Both the position numbers and the translations under genes were made by a program. The notes beneath the pieces were generated by a model. That model made no database searches, was not told the origin of the DNA, and saw only the letters and a list, made by a program, of their open reading frames with translations. This document shows positions 7,875 through 17,601 of a DNA stretch of 64,000 nucleotides, one piece after another. Every line of letters starts with the position of its first letter. Positions within the stretch are counted from its first letter, which is position 1. Source of the stretch: an uncultured Cellulosilyticum sp. (lineage in GTDB: Bacteria; Bacillota; Clostridia; Lachnospirales; Cellulosilyticaceae); assembly GCA_934725855.1 (NCBI GenBank), contig CAKVCL010000008.1:1-64000 (forward strand), in the 5' to 3' direction.

Positions 7875-8046
7875 GCAAAAACCCTCCTAATTTCTGGATT
7901 TTGTCCTATCCAATAAATCAGAAGAGTTTATAGGTCATACTTTAAAATATTAGTTGGTATCAATGCAAAAAAATCTGCTCTCAGACCAACCAACAAAATT
8001 GTTCGTAGGCCTACTTAATTTTCTTAACCCATTGACTATCAACACT
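7875..8046. other. prophage/chromosome junction region between integrase and spo0A
   Basis: The 172 bases separate the last prophage gene from the stop codon of spo0A and should contain the right attachment site. A perfect palindrome GTAGGCCTAC lies at about 8006-8015, and GTTGGT/ACCAAC arms flank a run of seven A's. No clear spo0A terminator is seen, only a four-pair hairpin before a T run on the minus strand. The att core cannot be defined because the other end of the element is outside the window. Confidence 0.35.
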
Positions 8047-8877
8047 TTATCCTACCTGCATTTCAAGACGCAATCTATCTGCAATAAGTGCGATAAATTC
8101 TGAGTTAGTAGGTTTTCCTTTTCCATTATTAACCGTATAACCAAACAATTTATCGATAGTATCCATCTTTCCACGGCTCCATGCTACTTCGATGGCATGG
8201 CGAATGGCACGTTCAACACGGCTTGGTGTGGTGTTATATTGTTTTGCAATAGATGGATAAAGTTGTTTTGTAATAGAGTTAAGAATATCCATATCATTGA
8301 TAACCATAATAATAGCATCTCTTAAATATTGGTAACCTTTAATATGAGCTGGCACGCCAATTTCATGAATTACGCTTGTTACCTCTGCTTCAAGGTTATG
8401 CCCCGTAACCATACCTTTTGTTTTTGGTAATAATGGTTTTGCTGCTACTGGACTAGTCACCGTTCTATTAGTATTATTATTTTCACTTGATGTTACGCTT
8501 TTTAGTTGTCTGATACGATTGACTAAAGTTTCCATATCAAATGGTTTTACAATATAATATTCCGCACCAAGTGCTAATGCACGCTCTGTTATTTTATCTT
8601 GTCCAACTGCTGAAAGCATGACAAATAATGGTCGTCTTTCTAACATCATTGCATTAATTCTTTCAAGCACAGCGATTCCATCTAAGTATGGCATAATAAC
8701 ATCTAAAATAACAATATCCGGCTCACATTCTGGAATAAGCTTACAAGCCTCTTCTCCATTGCACGCAATACCTACGACTTCCATATCTTCTTGTGCATTG
8801 ATAAATTCTGCCAAGATATCTGAAAAATCTTTATTATCATCGGCTATCAATAATTTCATTTTCTCTTGTTCTAACAA
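8047..8877 (-). CDS. spo0A: Spo0A, sporulation master response regulator
   Basis: Receiver domain from the MKLLIADDN segment with phospho-acceptor Asp in VILDVIMPY and Lys in YIVKPF; a Ser/Asn/Thr-rich linker; then the Spo0A_C DNA-binding domain ending [11 protein letters not shown]. The recognition helix region is [18 protein letters not shown] place the start at TTG 8877, which follows a GGGGGGA ribosome site at the right distance and leaves a short N-terminus like that of B. subtilis Spo0A. An in-frame ATG at 8901 lies upstream of that site and is unlikely. Spo0A~P triggers entry into sporulation. It lies downstream of spoIVB, the order conserved in Bacilli and Clostridia. Confidence 0.96.
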   Translation of the reverse strand: MLEQEKMKLLIADDNKDFSDILAEFINAQEDMEVVGIACNGEEACKLIPECEPDIVILDVIMPYLDGIAVLERINAMMLERRPLFVMLSAVGQDKITERALALGAEYYIVKPFDMETLVNRIRQLKSVTSSENNNTNRTVTSPVAAKPLLPKTKGMVTGHNLEAEVTSVIHEIGVPAHIKGYQYLRDAIIMVINDMDILNSITKQLYPSIAKQYNTTPSRVERAIRHAIEVAWSRGKMDTIDKLFGYTVNNGKGKPTNSEFIALIADRLRLEMQVG

Positions 8878-8927
8878 CAATAATCCCCCCATGCGTAACA
8901 TAAATTTAAAATTTTCTGACTAAAAAT

Positions 8928-8956
8928 ATTATATATGAGAATATCTCAAATATCAA
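8928..8956 (-). promoter_or_regulatory. sigma-A type promoter of spo0A with internal palindrome
   Basis: On the minus strand a TTGATA box (8951-8956) and a consensus TATAAT box (8928-8933) are separated by exactly 17 bases. The spacer contains the perfect palindrome TGAGAATATCTCA (8936-8948), a potential operator between the two boxes. No clear 0A box was found here. Confidence 0.65.
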
Positions 8957-9032
8957 TACCATATTTTGTTATTTCTATTTCTATTTTACATATACTTTGC
9001 ATTTTCTTCATTATTGCACGATTTATAAAGGC

Positions 9033-10313
9033 TTAATACATATTAATCATATTTTCAATAAAAATACCATAGCCTCTCGTAGGATCATGAACAAATACAT
9101 GAGTTACAGCTCCAATTATTTTGCCATCCTGTAAAATCGGGCTGCCACTCATTCCCTGAATGATCCCATTTGTTAGGGCTAATAGCTCTGGATCAACGAT
9201 TCTAATGACCATTCCCTTAGAAGGTTCGTTACTATATTTTGATACTTTTTGTATTTCAACTTCATACTCTTTTACACCCTGCTTAGATAAATCTAACATA
9301 ATACTTGCTTTTCCTTCGTGAACTTCATCTTGAAAAGCAATAGGTAAGGCATCATTTTTTTTAAGATTTAGATAGTCCTTGTTCACTTCTCCATAAATGC
9401 CAATTGCGCTATTAATAGAGATATGCCCTAATTGACTTTCTTCATCATAATCAATTACACCACTTACCTCACCAGGTGTTCCTTTTTGTCCCTTTTTTAT
9501 ACCAGTTATCGCCACCTCCATAATTTCTCCTGTGCGAACAGGGGTTAACATATGAGTATGATTGTCAGTGATTCCATGCCCCAAAGCCCCAAAATGTCCA
9601 TTCTCAGGATTAATATACGTTATCGTGCCTATTCCTTGGGTGCTATCTTTAATCCATAAACCTAATTTATATTCATTTTCTAGCTTGGAATAAATAGGTT
9701 TTACCTTAACTTCTCTTTTTTCGCCCTTGTGACTTAATTCTAACAATAATTCTCCTGACTTACAAGATTCTATTGAATCTCTTAAACTTTCTTTATTCTC
9801 TATTGCCCTACCATTGCAAGCTACAATCATATCCCCTACCTCAATAATGCCTTTACAAGGTGAAACCATTTGTTTTTCTGCTTCGAATTCACCAACGCCT
9901 AAGACCATTACACCCGTAGTGTCCACCTTAATTCCCACTACTTCGCCACATGGAATAAGCTTTTGATAAGGCATTGCTTTTACAGCTACAGTTTTTAGTG
10001 GGATAATTCCCATAAAGGATAAAGTAACATCTGTTTCACCTTCTTCAAGCATCGTTACATAAAGTGGTCTATTCAAATTAACCGTTTGATGCTCAATGGT
10101 TTTTTCCGTGTCATCCTTAATGATTAGATGACTTTCTTTTAAAATGCTTGCTCTTAATGGGAGATCAAAATTAAAATGATGCTCTTCTCCTACAATGAGT
10201 CGAATTTCTGAGGGCAAAAAAAAGCTAGATACAATTAATGGGGTCGCTATTAAGGTTATAATAAATAATAGAATGCACCAAGCCAGTGCATGGATTTTTT
10301 TATGTGGATTCAT
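9033..10313 (-). CDS. spoIVB: SpoIVB, sporulation signalling serine protease (S55)
   Basis: 426 aa. An N-terminal membrane anchor (about residues 10-33) precedes a PDZ domain (about 105-200, including VGDMIVACNGRAIENKESL) and the S55 peptidase domain. The likely catalytic serine is Ser389 in GMSGSP, with the His in GALGHGITD and a conserved HDPTRGYG near the C-terminus. In B. subtilis SpoIVB is made in the forespore and cleaves SpoIVFA to release pro-sigma-K processing. Many clostridia keep it although pro-sigma-K processing differs. The position between recN and spo0A is the classical one. Full length and intact. Confidence 0.95.
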   Translation of the reverse strand: MNPHKKIHALAWCILLFIITLIATPLIVSSFFLPSEIRLIVGEEHHFNFDLPLRASILKESHLIIKDDTEKTIEHQTVNLNRPLYVTMLEEGETDVTLSFMGIIPLKTVAVKAMPYQKLIPCGEVVGIKVDTTGVMVLGVGEFEAEKQMVSPCKGIIEVGDMIVACNGRAIENKESLRDSIESCKSGELLLELSHKGEKREVKVKPIYSKLENEYKLGLWIKDSTQGIGTITYINPENGHFGALGHGITDNHTHMLTPVRTGEIMEVAITGIKKGQKGTPGEVSGVIDYDEESQLGHISINSAIGIYGEVNKDYLNLKKNDALPIAFQDEVHEGKASIMLDLSKQGVKEYEVEIQKVSKYSNEPSKGMVIRIVDPELLALTNGIIQGMSGSPILQDGKIIGAVTHVFVHDPTRGYGIFIENMINMY

Positions 10314-10418
10314 CTTTTCACTTCCTACCTACTCGCTTTACATATTACTCTATTATTTAAAATATCCTTTTTTAAAGCCCTTTATACAGTTTGAGTATGT
10401 TTCACTTTTTCTTTTCAT

Positions 10419-10462
10419 AAAAAAAGTGCAAATGATCTTTCATCTGTCATTTACACTTTTTT
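10419..10462 (-). terminator. intrinsic terminator downstream of recN
   Basis: Inverted repeat with arms based on AAAAAAGTG.AAATGA, imperfect at one position, around a short loop, ending in a T run on the minus strand just after the recN stop. It separates recN from spoIVB, so spoIVB probably has its own (forespore) promoter in the 100 bases that follow. Confidence 0.8.
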
Positions 10463-10464
10463 AC

Positions 10465-12153
10465 TTATTTAAGCGTTTTCTTAAAACTATTTGCTCTATT
10501 TTTAAGCTCTGCTGCGCTTTTTAGGGTACTTTCTGAAATCATCCCTCCCATTAATCTGCAAAGCTCTTCATGAATCGCTTCTGCTTCTAAACGTTTTAAG
10601 TGAGTTGTCGTCTTATTTTCTTCTGAACACTTCTCAATTAAATAATGACTATCTCCCATAGCTGCAATTTGAGGTAAATGCGTAATACAAAGAACTTGCC
10701 TATCTTTCCCAATAAGCGCCAGTTTCTCTGCAACCTTTTGCGCAGCTAGTCCACTAATTCCTGTATCAATCTCATCAAAAATAACCGTATTAATGGTATC
10801 ACCTAAAACCAGTACGGTTTTAATGGCTAACATAACCCTAGAGATTTCTCCACCTGAAGCAATTTTAGAAAGTGGATGAATATCCTCACCTAAATTCGTA
10901 CGAATTAAAAATTCTACATCATTTTTGCCATTCACATTAAAGGTATCTAGATCATCAATTGCTACTTCAAACTTAGCATGAGGCATTTGAAGATCATGTA
11001 AGTGTTCATCAATCGCTACTTCTATTTTCTTTGCAATCTTTTTGCGATCATCTGATAGATTTTTTCCTATTTCATTAAGTTTTATTTTTAATGTTTCATA
11101 TTCAGCTTCTAACTTTTCTTTATTATGTTCTCCTTCATCAAGTTCTGCAAGTTCCTTCTCGCATTCCTGCTCATAAGCTAAAATTTCTTCTATGCTATTG
11201 CCATACTTTTGTTTGAGTCTATAAATTAAATCTAATCTATTTTGAATCTCTAATAACAGTTCTGGAGAATATTCCACTTCATCGACATAGCGTCTAATTT
11301 GATAAGTTGCATCTTGAAGCTCTGCTTGGATCGATAAAAACTGGTCATATAAACTACTAATCTCACTGGTAATATGGCTTATATCTTGAAGGGCTTGAAT
11401 AGCTTTTCCTAGCATCATAGCAACGCTCACTTCATTTTCTCCATCTAAAAACTCATAGGACTTTTGACATTGCATCATGATCTTTTCTGCATGAGATAAT
11501 ATTTCATATTGCTCTTTTAGGTTTTCTTCTTCATCTTTCTTGAGCTTGGCACTTTTAATTTCTTCAATTTGAAAAGTTAGCATGTCTCTAAGTTGAAGCT
11601 TCTTACGATCATTATCTCCAATTTTACTGAGTGCTGTTTTGACTTCTTGAAATCGCTCATAGTACCTTTTATAAGCTTCTTTTTCTTCTTGAAATGTTTT
11701 TTCACCAAAACTATCTAATAGACGGATATGATTGGTAATGTCAAGTAGGGATTGTGGTTCATGCTGACCATGAACATCTATCAATCTTTCAGATAAATCC
11801 TTCACCATTTGTTTTGTGGTAATCGCACCATTAATTTTATAAACTGTACGTCCGGATTGGTAAATCGAACGTTCTAAAATGATTTCATTTTCTTCAAATG
11901 GTATTTCATTTTCCTTCAAAAAGGCAATTCCTAAACCAATGTAGTCGATAAAGCATAGGGTCACACTTGCCATATCTTCTCCTTTTCGAATCATCTGCTT
12001 TAAGCTGCGATTGCCAATAGCAAATTGAATCGAATCAATTAACATAGATTTACCTGCTCCTGTTTCCCCACTAAAAATATTCAGTTTTGGACTCAATGTC
12101 AGCTCAACTTCTTCTATAAGCGCTACATTTTTTACTTTCATATATGTGAGCAT
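10465..12153 (-). CDS. recN: RecN, DNA double-strand break repair ATPase
   Basis: 562 aa SMC-like protein: Walker A GETGAGKS at residues 29-36, two long coiled-coil stretches (about 155-375) and a C-terminal lobe with an ABC-type signature (LSKIASGGEISRVMLAI) and Walker B with DEIDTGISG. RecN gathers at double-strand breaks and brings ends together for RecA. The length matches the family. Eighteen bases separate it from the argR stop, the standard argR-recN arrangement. A strong terminator follows. Confidence 0.97.
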   Translation of the reverse strand: MLTYMKVKNVALIEEVELTLSPKLNIFSGETGAGKSMLIDSIQFAIGNRSLKQMIRKGEDMASVTLCFIDYIGLGIAFLKENEIPFEENEIILERSIYQSGRTVYKINGAITTKQMVKDLSERLIDVHGQHEPQSLLDITNHIRLLDSFGEKTFQEEKEAYKRYYERFQEVKTALSKIGDNDRKKLQLRDMLTFQIEEIKSAKLKKDEEENLKEQYEILSHAEKIMMQCQKSYEFLDGENEVSVAMMLGKAIQALQDISHITSEISSLYDQFLSIQAELQDATYQIRRYVDEVEYSPELLLEIQNRLDLIYRLKQKYGNSIEEILAYEQECEKELAELDEGEHNKEKLEAEYETLKIKLNEIGKNLSDDRKKIAKKIEVAIDEHLHDLQMPHAKFEVAIDDLDTFNVNGKNDVEFLIRTNLGEDIHPLSKIASGGEISRVMLAIKTVLVLGDTINTVIFDEIDTGISGLAAQKVAEKLALIGKDRQVLCITHLPQIAAMGDSHYLIEKCSEENKTTTHLKRLEAEAIHEELCRLMGGMISESTLKSAAELKNRANSFKKTLK

Positions 12154-12170
12154 TCTATGCGTCTCCCTTC

Positions 12171-12629
12171 TTATGAACCTAATATCGTCTTAAACTGATC
12201 AATGACAGCTTCTATATGTTCTTCATGTTTCACCAAGCAGAATATCGTATCATCTCCTGCTAATGTCCCAATAATTTCTTGTATATTAAAGGCATCAATT
12301 GCCGCTGCTACTGCATTTCCCATACCAACTAGTGTACGTATCACAACTGTATTACCTGCATAATCAATACTTACAAAAGCATCTCTAAAAACACGTACCA
12401 CCTTTTCAGAAACCTGCTGTTCAATATTAGCTAATGCGACATATTTTTGTCCCCCGCTTCTAGCAGATACTTTGGTTAGTTTTAATTCTCTAATGTCTCT
12501 AGATACAGTGGCTTGTGTCACATTAAACCCTTCTTCTAATAAAGCTGCGGCTAAGTCTTCTTGTGTCCCAATCTCATTTTTCTGAATTAAACTTAATATT
12601 TTCGATTGGCGCTGTTCTTTCATTCCCAC
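12171..12629 (-). CDS. argR: ArgR/AhrC arginine repressor
   Basis: 152 aa. The N-terminal winged helix includes GTQEDLAAALLEEGFNVTQATVSRDIRELKL. The C-terminal oligomerisation and arginine-binding domain carries GTLAGDDTIFCLV, with the Asp pair that contacts arginine. It represses arginine synthesis genes and can activate catabolism when arginine is bound as a hexamer. The start may be GTG 12629 or the ATG two codons later; GGAGAAG upstream does not decide. It lies two bases from the NAD kinase gene, so the cluster is one transcription unit. Full length. Confidence 0.95.
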   Translation of the reverse strand: MGMKEQRQSKILSLIQKNEIGTQEDLAAALLEEGFNVTQATVSRDIRELKLTKVSARSGGQKYVALANIEQQVSEKVVRVFRDAFVSIDYAGNTVVIRTLVGMGNAVAAAIDAFNIQEIIGTLAGDDTIFCLVKHEEHIEAVIDQFKTILGS

Positions 12630-12631
12630 GT

Positions 12632-13498
12632 TTATCTTCTCCTCTCCACGATTTTCTCTCTTAAAATCTCAAAGAATTTACGTTCTGATATTTTAATTAG
12701 TTTTGTCACATAAGGTGAACACTCAATCTGTACAATATCTTGAGGTGTTAAATACATTTTTAGTTGTCCATCCATACTAAGTGCCATATCTTTCGTTTCT
12801 TCTAAAGTTTGAATCTGTACTTTATCTTCTTTACAAAGCATCATGGACTTAGAATGTAAGGTATGTGGGCAAATTGGTGTTACAACATAAGTCTGAGCCA
12901 GTGGTGCTACAATGGGCCCCCCTGCTGATAAATTATAAGCCGTTGAACCAGTAGGCGTTGCCACAATCACTCCATCTGCTGGATAAATATCACTTAGCGC
13001 ATCATTGATGCAAATTTTAAATTCAACAAGTCTTGAAAAGCTTCCTCTTGATACATTAATTTCATTTAATGCATTAAAAACACTTTTCTGACCATTTGGT
13101 TCTATAATCGTTGCTCTAAGCATCATTCGTTCTTCAATTTTATAATTTCCCTGAATAAGTTTTTCCAAAGCATGTTCGATCTCATTAGGTTCTATATCTG
13201 CTAAAAACCCTAACCGTCCCAAGTTCACTCCTACAATCGGCACATCATATAAACATGCATGTTCAGCTACACTTAGTATGGTGCCATCACCACCTATAAC
13301 AATTAGGCAATCGCTTATTTTGTATAGTTCTTCTTTCTCTACTGCTATCACATTTCCTTCCATCATGGTAGCTATTTCTTTAGACATATAGGGCAAAATC
13401 TGCTTTTCATTCAGCCACTTTGTAATGCGCCTAGTAAAATTTAAATCGATATCTTTATTTAAATTCGGTATGATGCCTATATGTTTCAATCTACTCAT
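12632..13498 (-). CDS. nadK: NAD kinase (PpnK)
   Basis: 288 aa. The diagnostic GGDG is at residues 69-72 (VIGGDGTILS), followed by the NEINVSRG segment and the glycine-rich TPTGSTAYNLSAGGP stretch that binds NAD. It phosphorylates NAD to NADP in the cytoplasm using ATP or polyphosphate. Its place between tlyA and argR is conserved in Firmicutes. Size and motifs are normal. Confidence 0.96.
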   Translation of the reverse strand: MSRLKHIGIIPNLNKDIDLNFTRRITKWLNEKQILPYMSKEIATMMEGNVIAVEKEELYKISDCLIVIGGDGTILSVAEHACLYDVPIVGVNLGRLGFLADIEPNEIEHALEKLIQGNYKIEERMMLRATIIEPNGQKSVFNALNEINVSRGSFSRLVEFKICINDALSDIYPADGVIVATPTGSTAYNLSAGGPIVAPLAQTYVVTPICPHTLHSKSMMLCKEDKVQIQTLEETKDMALSMDGQLKMYLTPQDIVQIECSPYVTKLIKISERKFFEILREKIVERRR

Positions 13499-13506
13499 CC
13501 CCCTAA

Positions 13507-14397
13507 CTATAAAGTTTCATGTGATGCATGAACAATATTCTTTATTGTGCTCTCCTTATCCAGTCCACTATCTTCACCATTTCTGGCTAAATGAATTAAA
13601 TATTCTATATTTCCTTCTGGCCCCTTAATTGGCGAAAAGCTTAATCCCTTAATTCCTAGCTGAAGAGACTGGGCAAAGTCCCAAATTTGTTCTATAACCG
13701 CCTCATGTACTTTAGGATTTTTAACTACCCCATGTTTTTCCACTTGTTCCCTACCAGCTTCAAATTGAGGCTTAATCAGTGCAACGATTTGTGCATCGTC
13801 TTCTAGTAATTCTAAAATGGGTCCTAGCACTTTAGTTAACGAAATAAAAGAAACATCAATCGAACAAAAGGCTACTTTCTCTTCTAATCGATCCGGTGTC
13901 AAATATCTTATATTCGTCTTCTCCATACATACGACACGTGGATCTTGTCTAAGCTTCCAAGCAAACTGTCCATAGCCTACATCCACTGAGTATACTTTAC
14001 ATGCCCCATTTTGCAGCATGCAATCTGTAAATCCTCCTGTAGAAGCTCCAACATCCATACAAACTTTATCTTGTAAATGAATTTCAAAGCTATTCATGGC
14101 CTTTTCTAATTTCAAGCCCCCACGACTAACATACTTCATCTTTTCTCTTACTTCAATTGTTGCCCCACGTTTGACTTTTAGTCCTGCTTTATCTTCTCTT
14201 ATACCATCTACATAAACTACACCCGCCATGATATAGGCTTTTGCTTTTTGTCTAGACTCTGCTAAGCCTCTTTCAACAATTTGAATATCTAAACGTTCTT
14301 TACTATTTAGATATTTTTGATCAATAACCACTTCAACCGTTTCTGCTTTTAAAGCTTCTTCTAATACATTAACGGTTTGTTCTGTTTGCTCACTCAT
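13507..14397 (-). CDS. tlyA: TlyA family rRNA 2'-O-methyltransferase / hemolysin-like
   Basis: 296 aa. An S4 RNA-binding domain (about 34-95, RLDIQIVERGLAESRQKAKA) is followed by an FtsJ-like methyltransferase domain with the SAM-binding MDVGASTGGFTDC segment and KPQFEAGREQVEKHG. The N-terminal ~30 residues are an acidic extension compared with typical family members. Family proteins methylate rRNA in mycobacteria; the role in Firmicutes is less clear. It is three bases downstream of dxs. Confidence 0.93.
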   Translation of the reverse strand: MSEQTEQTVNVLEEALKAETVEVVIDQKYLNSKERLDIQIVERGLAESRQKAKAYIMAGVVYVDGIREDKAGLKVKRGATIEVREKMKYVSRGGLKLEKAMNSFEIHLQDKVCMDVGASTGGFTDCMLQNGACKVYSVDVGYGQFAWKLRQDPRVVCMEKTNIRYLTPDRLEEKVAFCSIDVSFISLTKVLGPILELLEDDAQIVALIKPQFEAGREQVEKHGVVKNPKVHEAVIEQIWDFAQSLQLGIKGLSFSPIKGPEGNIEYLIHLARNGEDSGLDKESTIKNIVHASHETL

Positions 14398-14400
14398 TGA

Positions 14401-16272
14401 TTAGCTCTCTTTCTCAAGTATTCTTAATAGTTCATCTGCTATGCTGTCTGCATCTAAATGTTCTCTAGTAAATAGTGCTTCCACTTTTCCACTAGGAATA
14501 ATGCCAGATTCATAACCCAAACATCTTCCTTTAATCGGCTTATTACTGATGGCTAAATGGGCAAACACTTTTTCACCAAATCCTCCTTGTATTATACCAT
14601 CTTCTAAGGTGAACAGATAGTCATAGACATCTGCTAACTTTTCAATTTGTTTTAAATCCACCGGACAAATACAAGGTGCTTCAACAACGGCTATATGGTA
14701 TCTTTTTTCTTTAAGTTTTTTCTCCACTTTTAAAGCGGTTTCTACCATTCGCCCTACCGCTAATATAGCCATAGTATGACCATTTTTTAAGGTTTTAAAC
14801 TCTAAATTTTCAAAACTATTTTTATATTTATCTTCAATTTGTGTTGTTCCTCTAGGATAACGAATAGCAATTGGTCCTTCATGCTTTAACGCATATTCTA
14901 ATGCCCCTTCCATTTCGTCTGTCATTTTAGGTGATAAAATGGTCATATTGGGCATACTGCTTAAAAAGGCCATATCATAAATGCCTTGATGGGTGGCACC
15001 ATCTTCTCCAACAAGCCCCGCTCGATCGATTCCAAAAATCACATTTAAATTTTGTAAACATACATCATGTAAAATCTGATCATACGCACGTTGCAAAAAT
15101 GAAGAATAAATCGCAACGACCGGTTTATAACCCTCAATAGCCATACCTGCTGCAAAAGTCACTGCATGTTGCTCAGCAATCCCTACATCAAAGAATCGGC
15201 GTGGATAAGCTTTTGCAAATTCTAACAAACCCGTTCCTTCTGGCATAGCAGCAGTAATGGCGACAACCTGATTGTTACTATCTGCTAGATTTAATAAATT
15301 TCTTCCAAAAGCCTCTGAAAAACTTTCTTTGGTGGGCACAGATTTGCTTTCTCCTGTGCGAATATCAAATGGGCTTACCCCATGAAAATGACTCGGTTTT
15401 TCTTCTGCCCAGGTATAACCTTTTCCTTTTTTTGTTTTTACATGAATCAAGATAGGGCCTTTCATATCTTTGGCATTATTAAGAATTTGAATAAGTTCTA
15501 ACGTATCATGTCCATCTACTGGTCCTAAGTAAGTAAAACCTAACTGCTCAAATAATGTATTTTCTATGATAAAACTTTTAACACTTTCTTTGGTTTTTCT
15601 AATCGTACGTACCATTTGTTCGCCTACCACTGGTACTTTATGGAGCACATCTTCAACCTCTTCTTTCACCTTTAAATAATCTTTGCTTGAACGTAGTTTA
15701 TTTAAATATTTTCCTAATCCACCTACATTTTTCGAAATAGACATTTCATTATCATTTAAGATAACAATTAAATGGGTATTACCACGTCCTGCATTATTTA
15801 GTGCTTCAAATGCCATGCCACCTGTTAACGCCCCATCTCCAATAATTGCAATCACTTGATGATGTTCGTCCTTTAAATCTCTTGCTTTTGCCATACCCAA
15901 TGCTGCAGAGATAGAAGTCGAACTATGTCCTGTTTCAAAGACATCATGTTCACTTTCATGTCTTTTAGGAAAGCCACTCATGCCATCCATCTGGCGTAAG
16001 TTCTTAAACTCAGCTCTACGTCCTGTTAATATTTTATGAACATAAGCCTGATGCCCTACATCCCAAATAAATTTGTCCTCTGGTGATTTAAAAACATAAT
16101 GCAAAGCAAGAGTTAATTCGACTACACCTAAATTGGATGCCAAGTGACCACCTGTCTGTGATAATGACTGAATAAGGAAGGTACGTACTTCTTTTGCTAA
16201 TTCATCCAGTTGTTCAATACTTAACTTTTTTACATCCTCTGGACCATGAATCGTCTTTAATAATTCTATCAT
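14401..16272 (-). CDS. dxs: 1-deoxy-D-xylulose-5-phosphate synthase (Dxs)
   Basis: The first enzyme of the MEP isoprenoid pathway, condensing pyruvate and glyceraldehyde-3-phosphate with thiamine diphosphate. Visible features are the GDGALTGGMAFEALNN cofactor motif, the NDNEMSIS segment, and VGIAEQHAVTFAAG with the catalytic Glu in the pyrimidine domain. I choose the ATG at 16272 because family proteins begin close to it. It lies 12 bases after an AAGGAG site; an upstream TTG at 16317 would add 15 residues. It follows oapA and the OLE RNA, and ispA lies further upstream, so isoprenoid genes flank the RNA. Full length. Confidence 0.97.
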   Translation of the reverse strand: MIELLKTIHGPEDVKKLSIEQLDELAKEVRTFLIQSLSQTGGHLASNLGVVELTLALHYVFKSPEDKFIWDVGHQAYVHKILTGRRAEFKNLRQMDGMSGFPKRHESEHDVFETGHSSTSISAALGMAKARDLKDEHHQVIAIIGDGALTGGMAFEALNNAGRGNTHLIVILNDNEMSISKNVGGLGKYLNKLRSSKDYLKVKEEVEDVLHKVPVVGEQMVRTIRKTKESVKSFIIENTLFEQLGFTYLGPVDGHDTLELIQILNNAKDMKGPILIHVKTKKGKGYTWAEEKPSHFHGVSPFDIRTGESKSVPTKESFSEAFGRNLLNLADSNNQVVAITAAMPEGTGLLEFAKAYPRRFFDVGIAEQHAVTFAAGMAIEGYKPVVAIYSSFLQRAYDQILHDVCLQNLNVIFGIDRAGLVGEDGATHQGIYDMAFLSSMPNMTILSPKMTDEMEGALEYALKHEGPIAIRYPRGTTQIEDKYKNSFENLEFKTLKNGHTMAILAVGRMVETALKVEKKLKEKRYHIAVVEAPCICPVDLKQIEKLADVYDYLFTLEDGIIQGGFGEKVFAHLAISNKPIKGRCLGYESGIIPSGKVEALFTREHLDADSIADELLRILEKES

Positions 16273-16343
16273 TTGATGGCTAATCTCCTTCTGACTACTC
16301 TCTTTTAATCTATTCAATGAAGTCTTCTTGAATAGACCTACTT

Positions 16344-16375
16344 AAAAAAATGACAACCTGGATTAGATTGCCATT
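16344..16375 (-). terminator. likely intrinsic terminator after oapA
   Basis: On the minus strand an 8-bp stem (AATGGCAA with TTGTCATT, one G-U pair) and an 11-base loop are followed by seven T's. It starts just past the oapA stop codon and 70 bases before dxs, so it may end the OLE-oapA transcript or act as an attenuator for dxs. Confidence 0.6.
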
Positions 16376-16381
16376 TCAACA

Positions 16382-16951
16382 TTATTTACGACGTGTTATT
16401 TTTTTCGCATAATACATCACTATACCTACATAATACACAATATATCGTGCCCTCGCAATAGCAAACCCCTTACCAACCGCTTTGCCACCCACCGTAAGTG
16501 CAGCCACAAACCCACTTATAGCAATAGATAGCAGAATAGACTGAATGCCAAATCCTTCTTCTATTGAAAGCACAATAGCAGTAGCCGTACTTCCCGAAAT
16601 AATGCCACATATATCCCCTATTACATCATTAAATAAGTTGGCTACCATGGGGGCATTTCTAATTAGCGTAATGCTTTCTTTTGCACCTTTTACTTTGGAT
16701 GCTGCCATCGAATGAAAGCTTACCTCATCCACAGCTACCACAGCATTTCCAATCCCATCAAAAAAAATACCAATAATAATAATGGTGATCAGCAAAAAGA
16801 AAGCAATTAATAATGGAACATCTGCTAATAACACTTCAAATATATAACTAAAAAGCATCGCAATTAAAAATGTCAGTCCTGTAATGAGTAATAATGTTTT
16901 AGGTCCCTGCTGTTTAACTTTTACACGTTTAAATTTTACTTTTTTAGGCAT
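16382..16951 (-). CDS. oapA: OapA, OLE RNA-associated membrane protein
   Basis: 189 aa, basic N-terminus (MPKKVKFKRVKVKQQGPK), then about four membrane segments (roughly 19-42, 45-64, 110-131, 138-158) and a basic C-terminus. An Asp-x3-Asp motif, D109 and D113 in NDVIGD, sits at the start of the third segment, like the DxxxD motif reported as important in Bacillus halodurans OapA. A further conserved-looking stretch is FFDGIGNAVVAVDEVSFHSMAASK (residues 63-86). OapA binds OLE RNA and places it at the membrane. The gene lies immediately downstream of the OLE-like RNA and upstream of dxs, exactly as known for OLE loci. Identification rests on motif, topology and context together. Confidence 0.88.
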   Translation of the reverse strand: MPKKVKFKRVKVKQQGPKTLLLITGLTFLIAMLFSYIFEVLLADVPLLIAFFLLITIIIIGIFFDGIGNAVVAVDEVSFHSMAASKVKGAKESITLIRNAPMVANLFNDVIGDICGIISGSTATAIVLSIEEGFGIQSILLSIAISGFVAALTVGGKAVGKGFAIARARYIVYYVGIVMYYAKKITRRK

Positions 16952-16984
16952 ACCATAACTCCTTTTACCTCAACTCATCACATA

Positions 16985-17600
16985 CTTTCCAAAAATAAGA
17001 CAATAGTCCTTGTAAATTTTGTGGCATATAGTCTAGCAGGTTTTCCCAAACGCCTACTAATTTGTCACCAAATCAGCGATTTCTCTTTAAAAGCGTCCCT
17101 CAAAAGAGCGCCAGATCACCTTAAAACCACACTGTAATCCAAACACCACCTCAATGAACGGCCTAGAAGTTTTCCTTCAACAATCTGCTCTACTCCTATC
17201 CTCTTTTGCGAATAAGGTTTCAATTCACAATCTTAGTAACCCCTTCGGCCAAAGCGATTACCTGTAAATGAATTTCCCCCTTTCATCACTCAAGGAAGGC
17301 TACTCTACCCACAGCTTCGCACCGCGTGGTAGGTTTCATCCTAAGTCATACATTACTACCAATAGTGTAATGCACAAGCATAGGTCTCCACGGTAAGTGG
17401 GTCAACGCCCATATGCCCTTATGGATCGCCCACAAACCTTAACTCCCAGTCTCAGCCCACAACGGGGCGTCACAAGCCAACACCAGGAACTTCATCGATA
17501 TGCCCTTAAACGGATTTTTAGGCCCGTCTTCAGAATAGCTCAAATTGACTAGGATACCGCATCTTACTTTTGAAAAGTGTGTCATACGTTGTAAGTCATA
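16985..17600 (-). ncRNA. OLE RNA (ornate, large, extremophilic RNA)
   Basis: A stretch of about 700 bases between the DUF212 gene and oapA has no credible protein gene but is visibly less A/T-biased than neighbouring gaps and full of G-rich, hairpin-forming segments on the minus strand. Examples are GAAGACGGGCC, GACGCCCCGTTGTGGGC, ACCACGCGGTGCGAAGC and TTGGCCGAAGGGGTTAC. Its size (about 610 bases), strand and flanking genes (ispA side upstream, oapA then dxs downstream) match the OLE RNA class. OLE forms a membrane complex with OapA and is linked to cold, alcohol, Mg2+ and energy stress. The exact ends are estimates. The assignment is by context and general character; no covariance search was possible. 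Confidence 0.85.
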
Positions 17601-17601
17601 C

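Noticed and set aside
7960..8000. spo0A terminator
   Set aside because: Only a four-pair hairpin precedes the T run; too weak to call.
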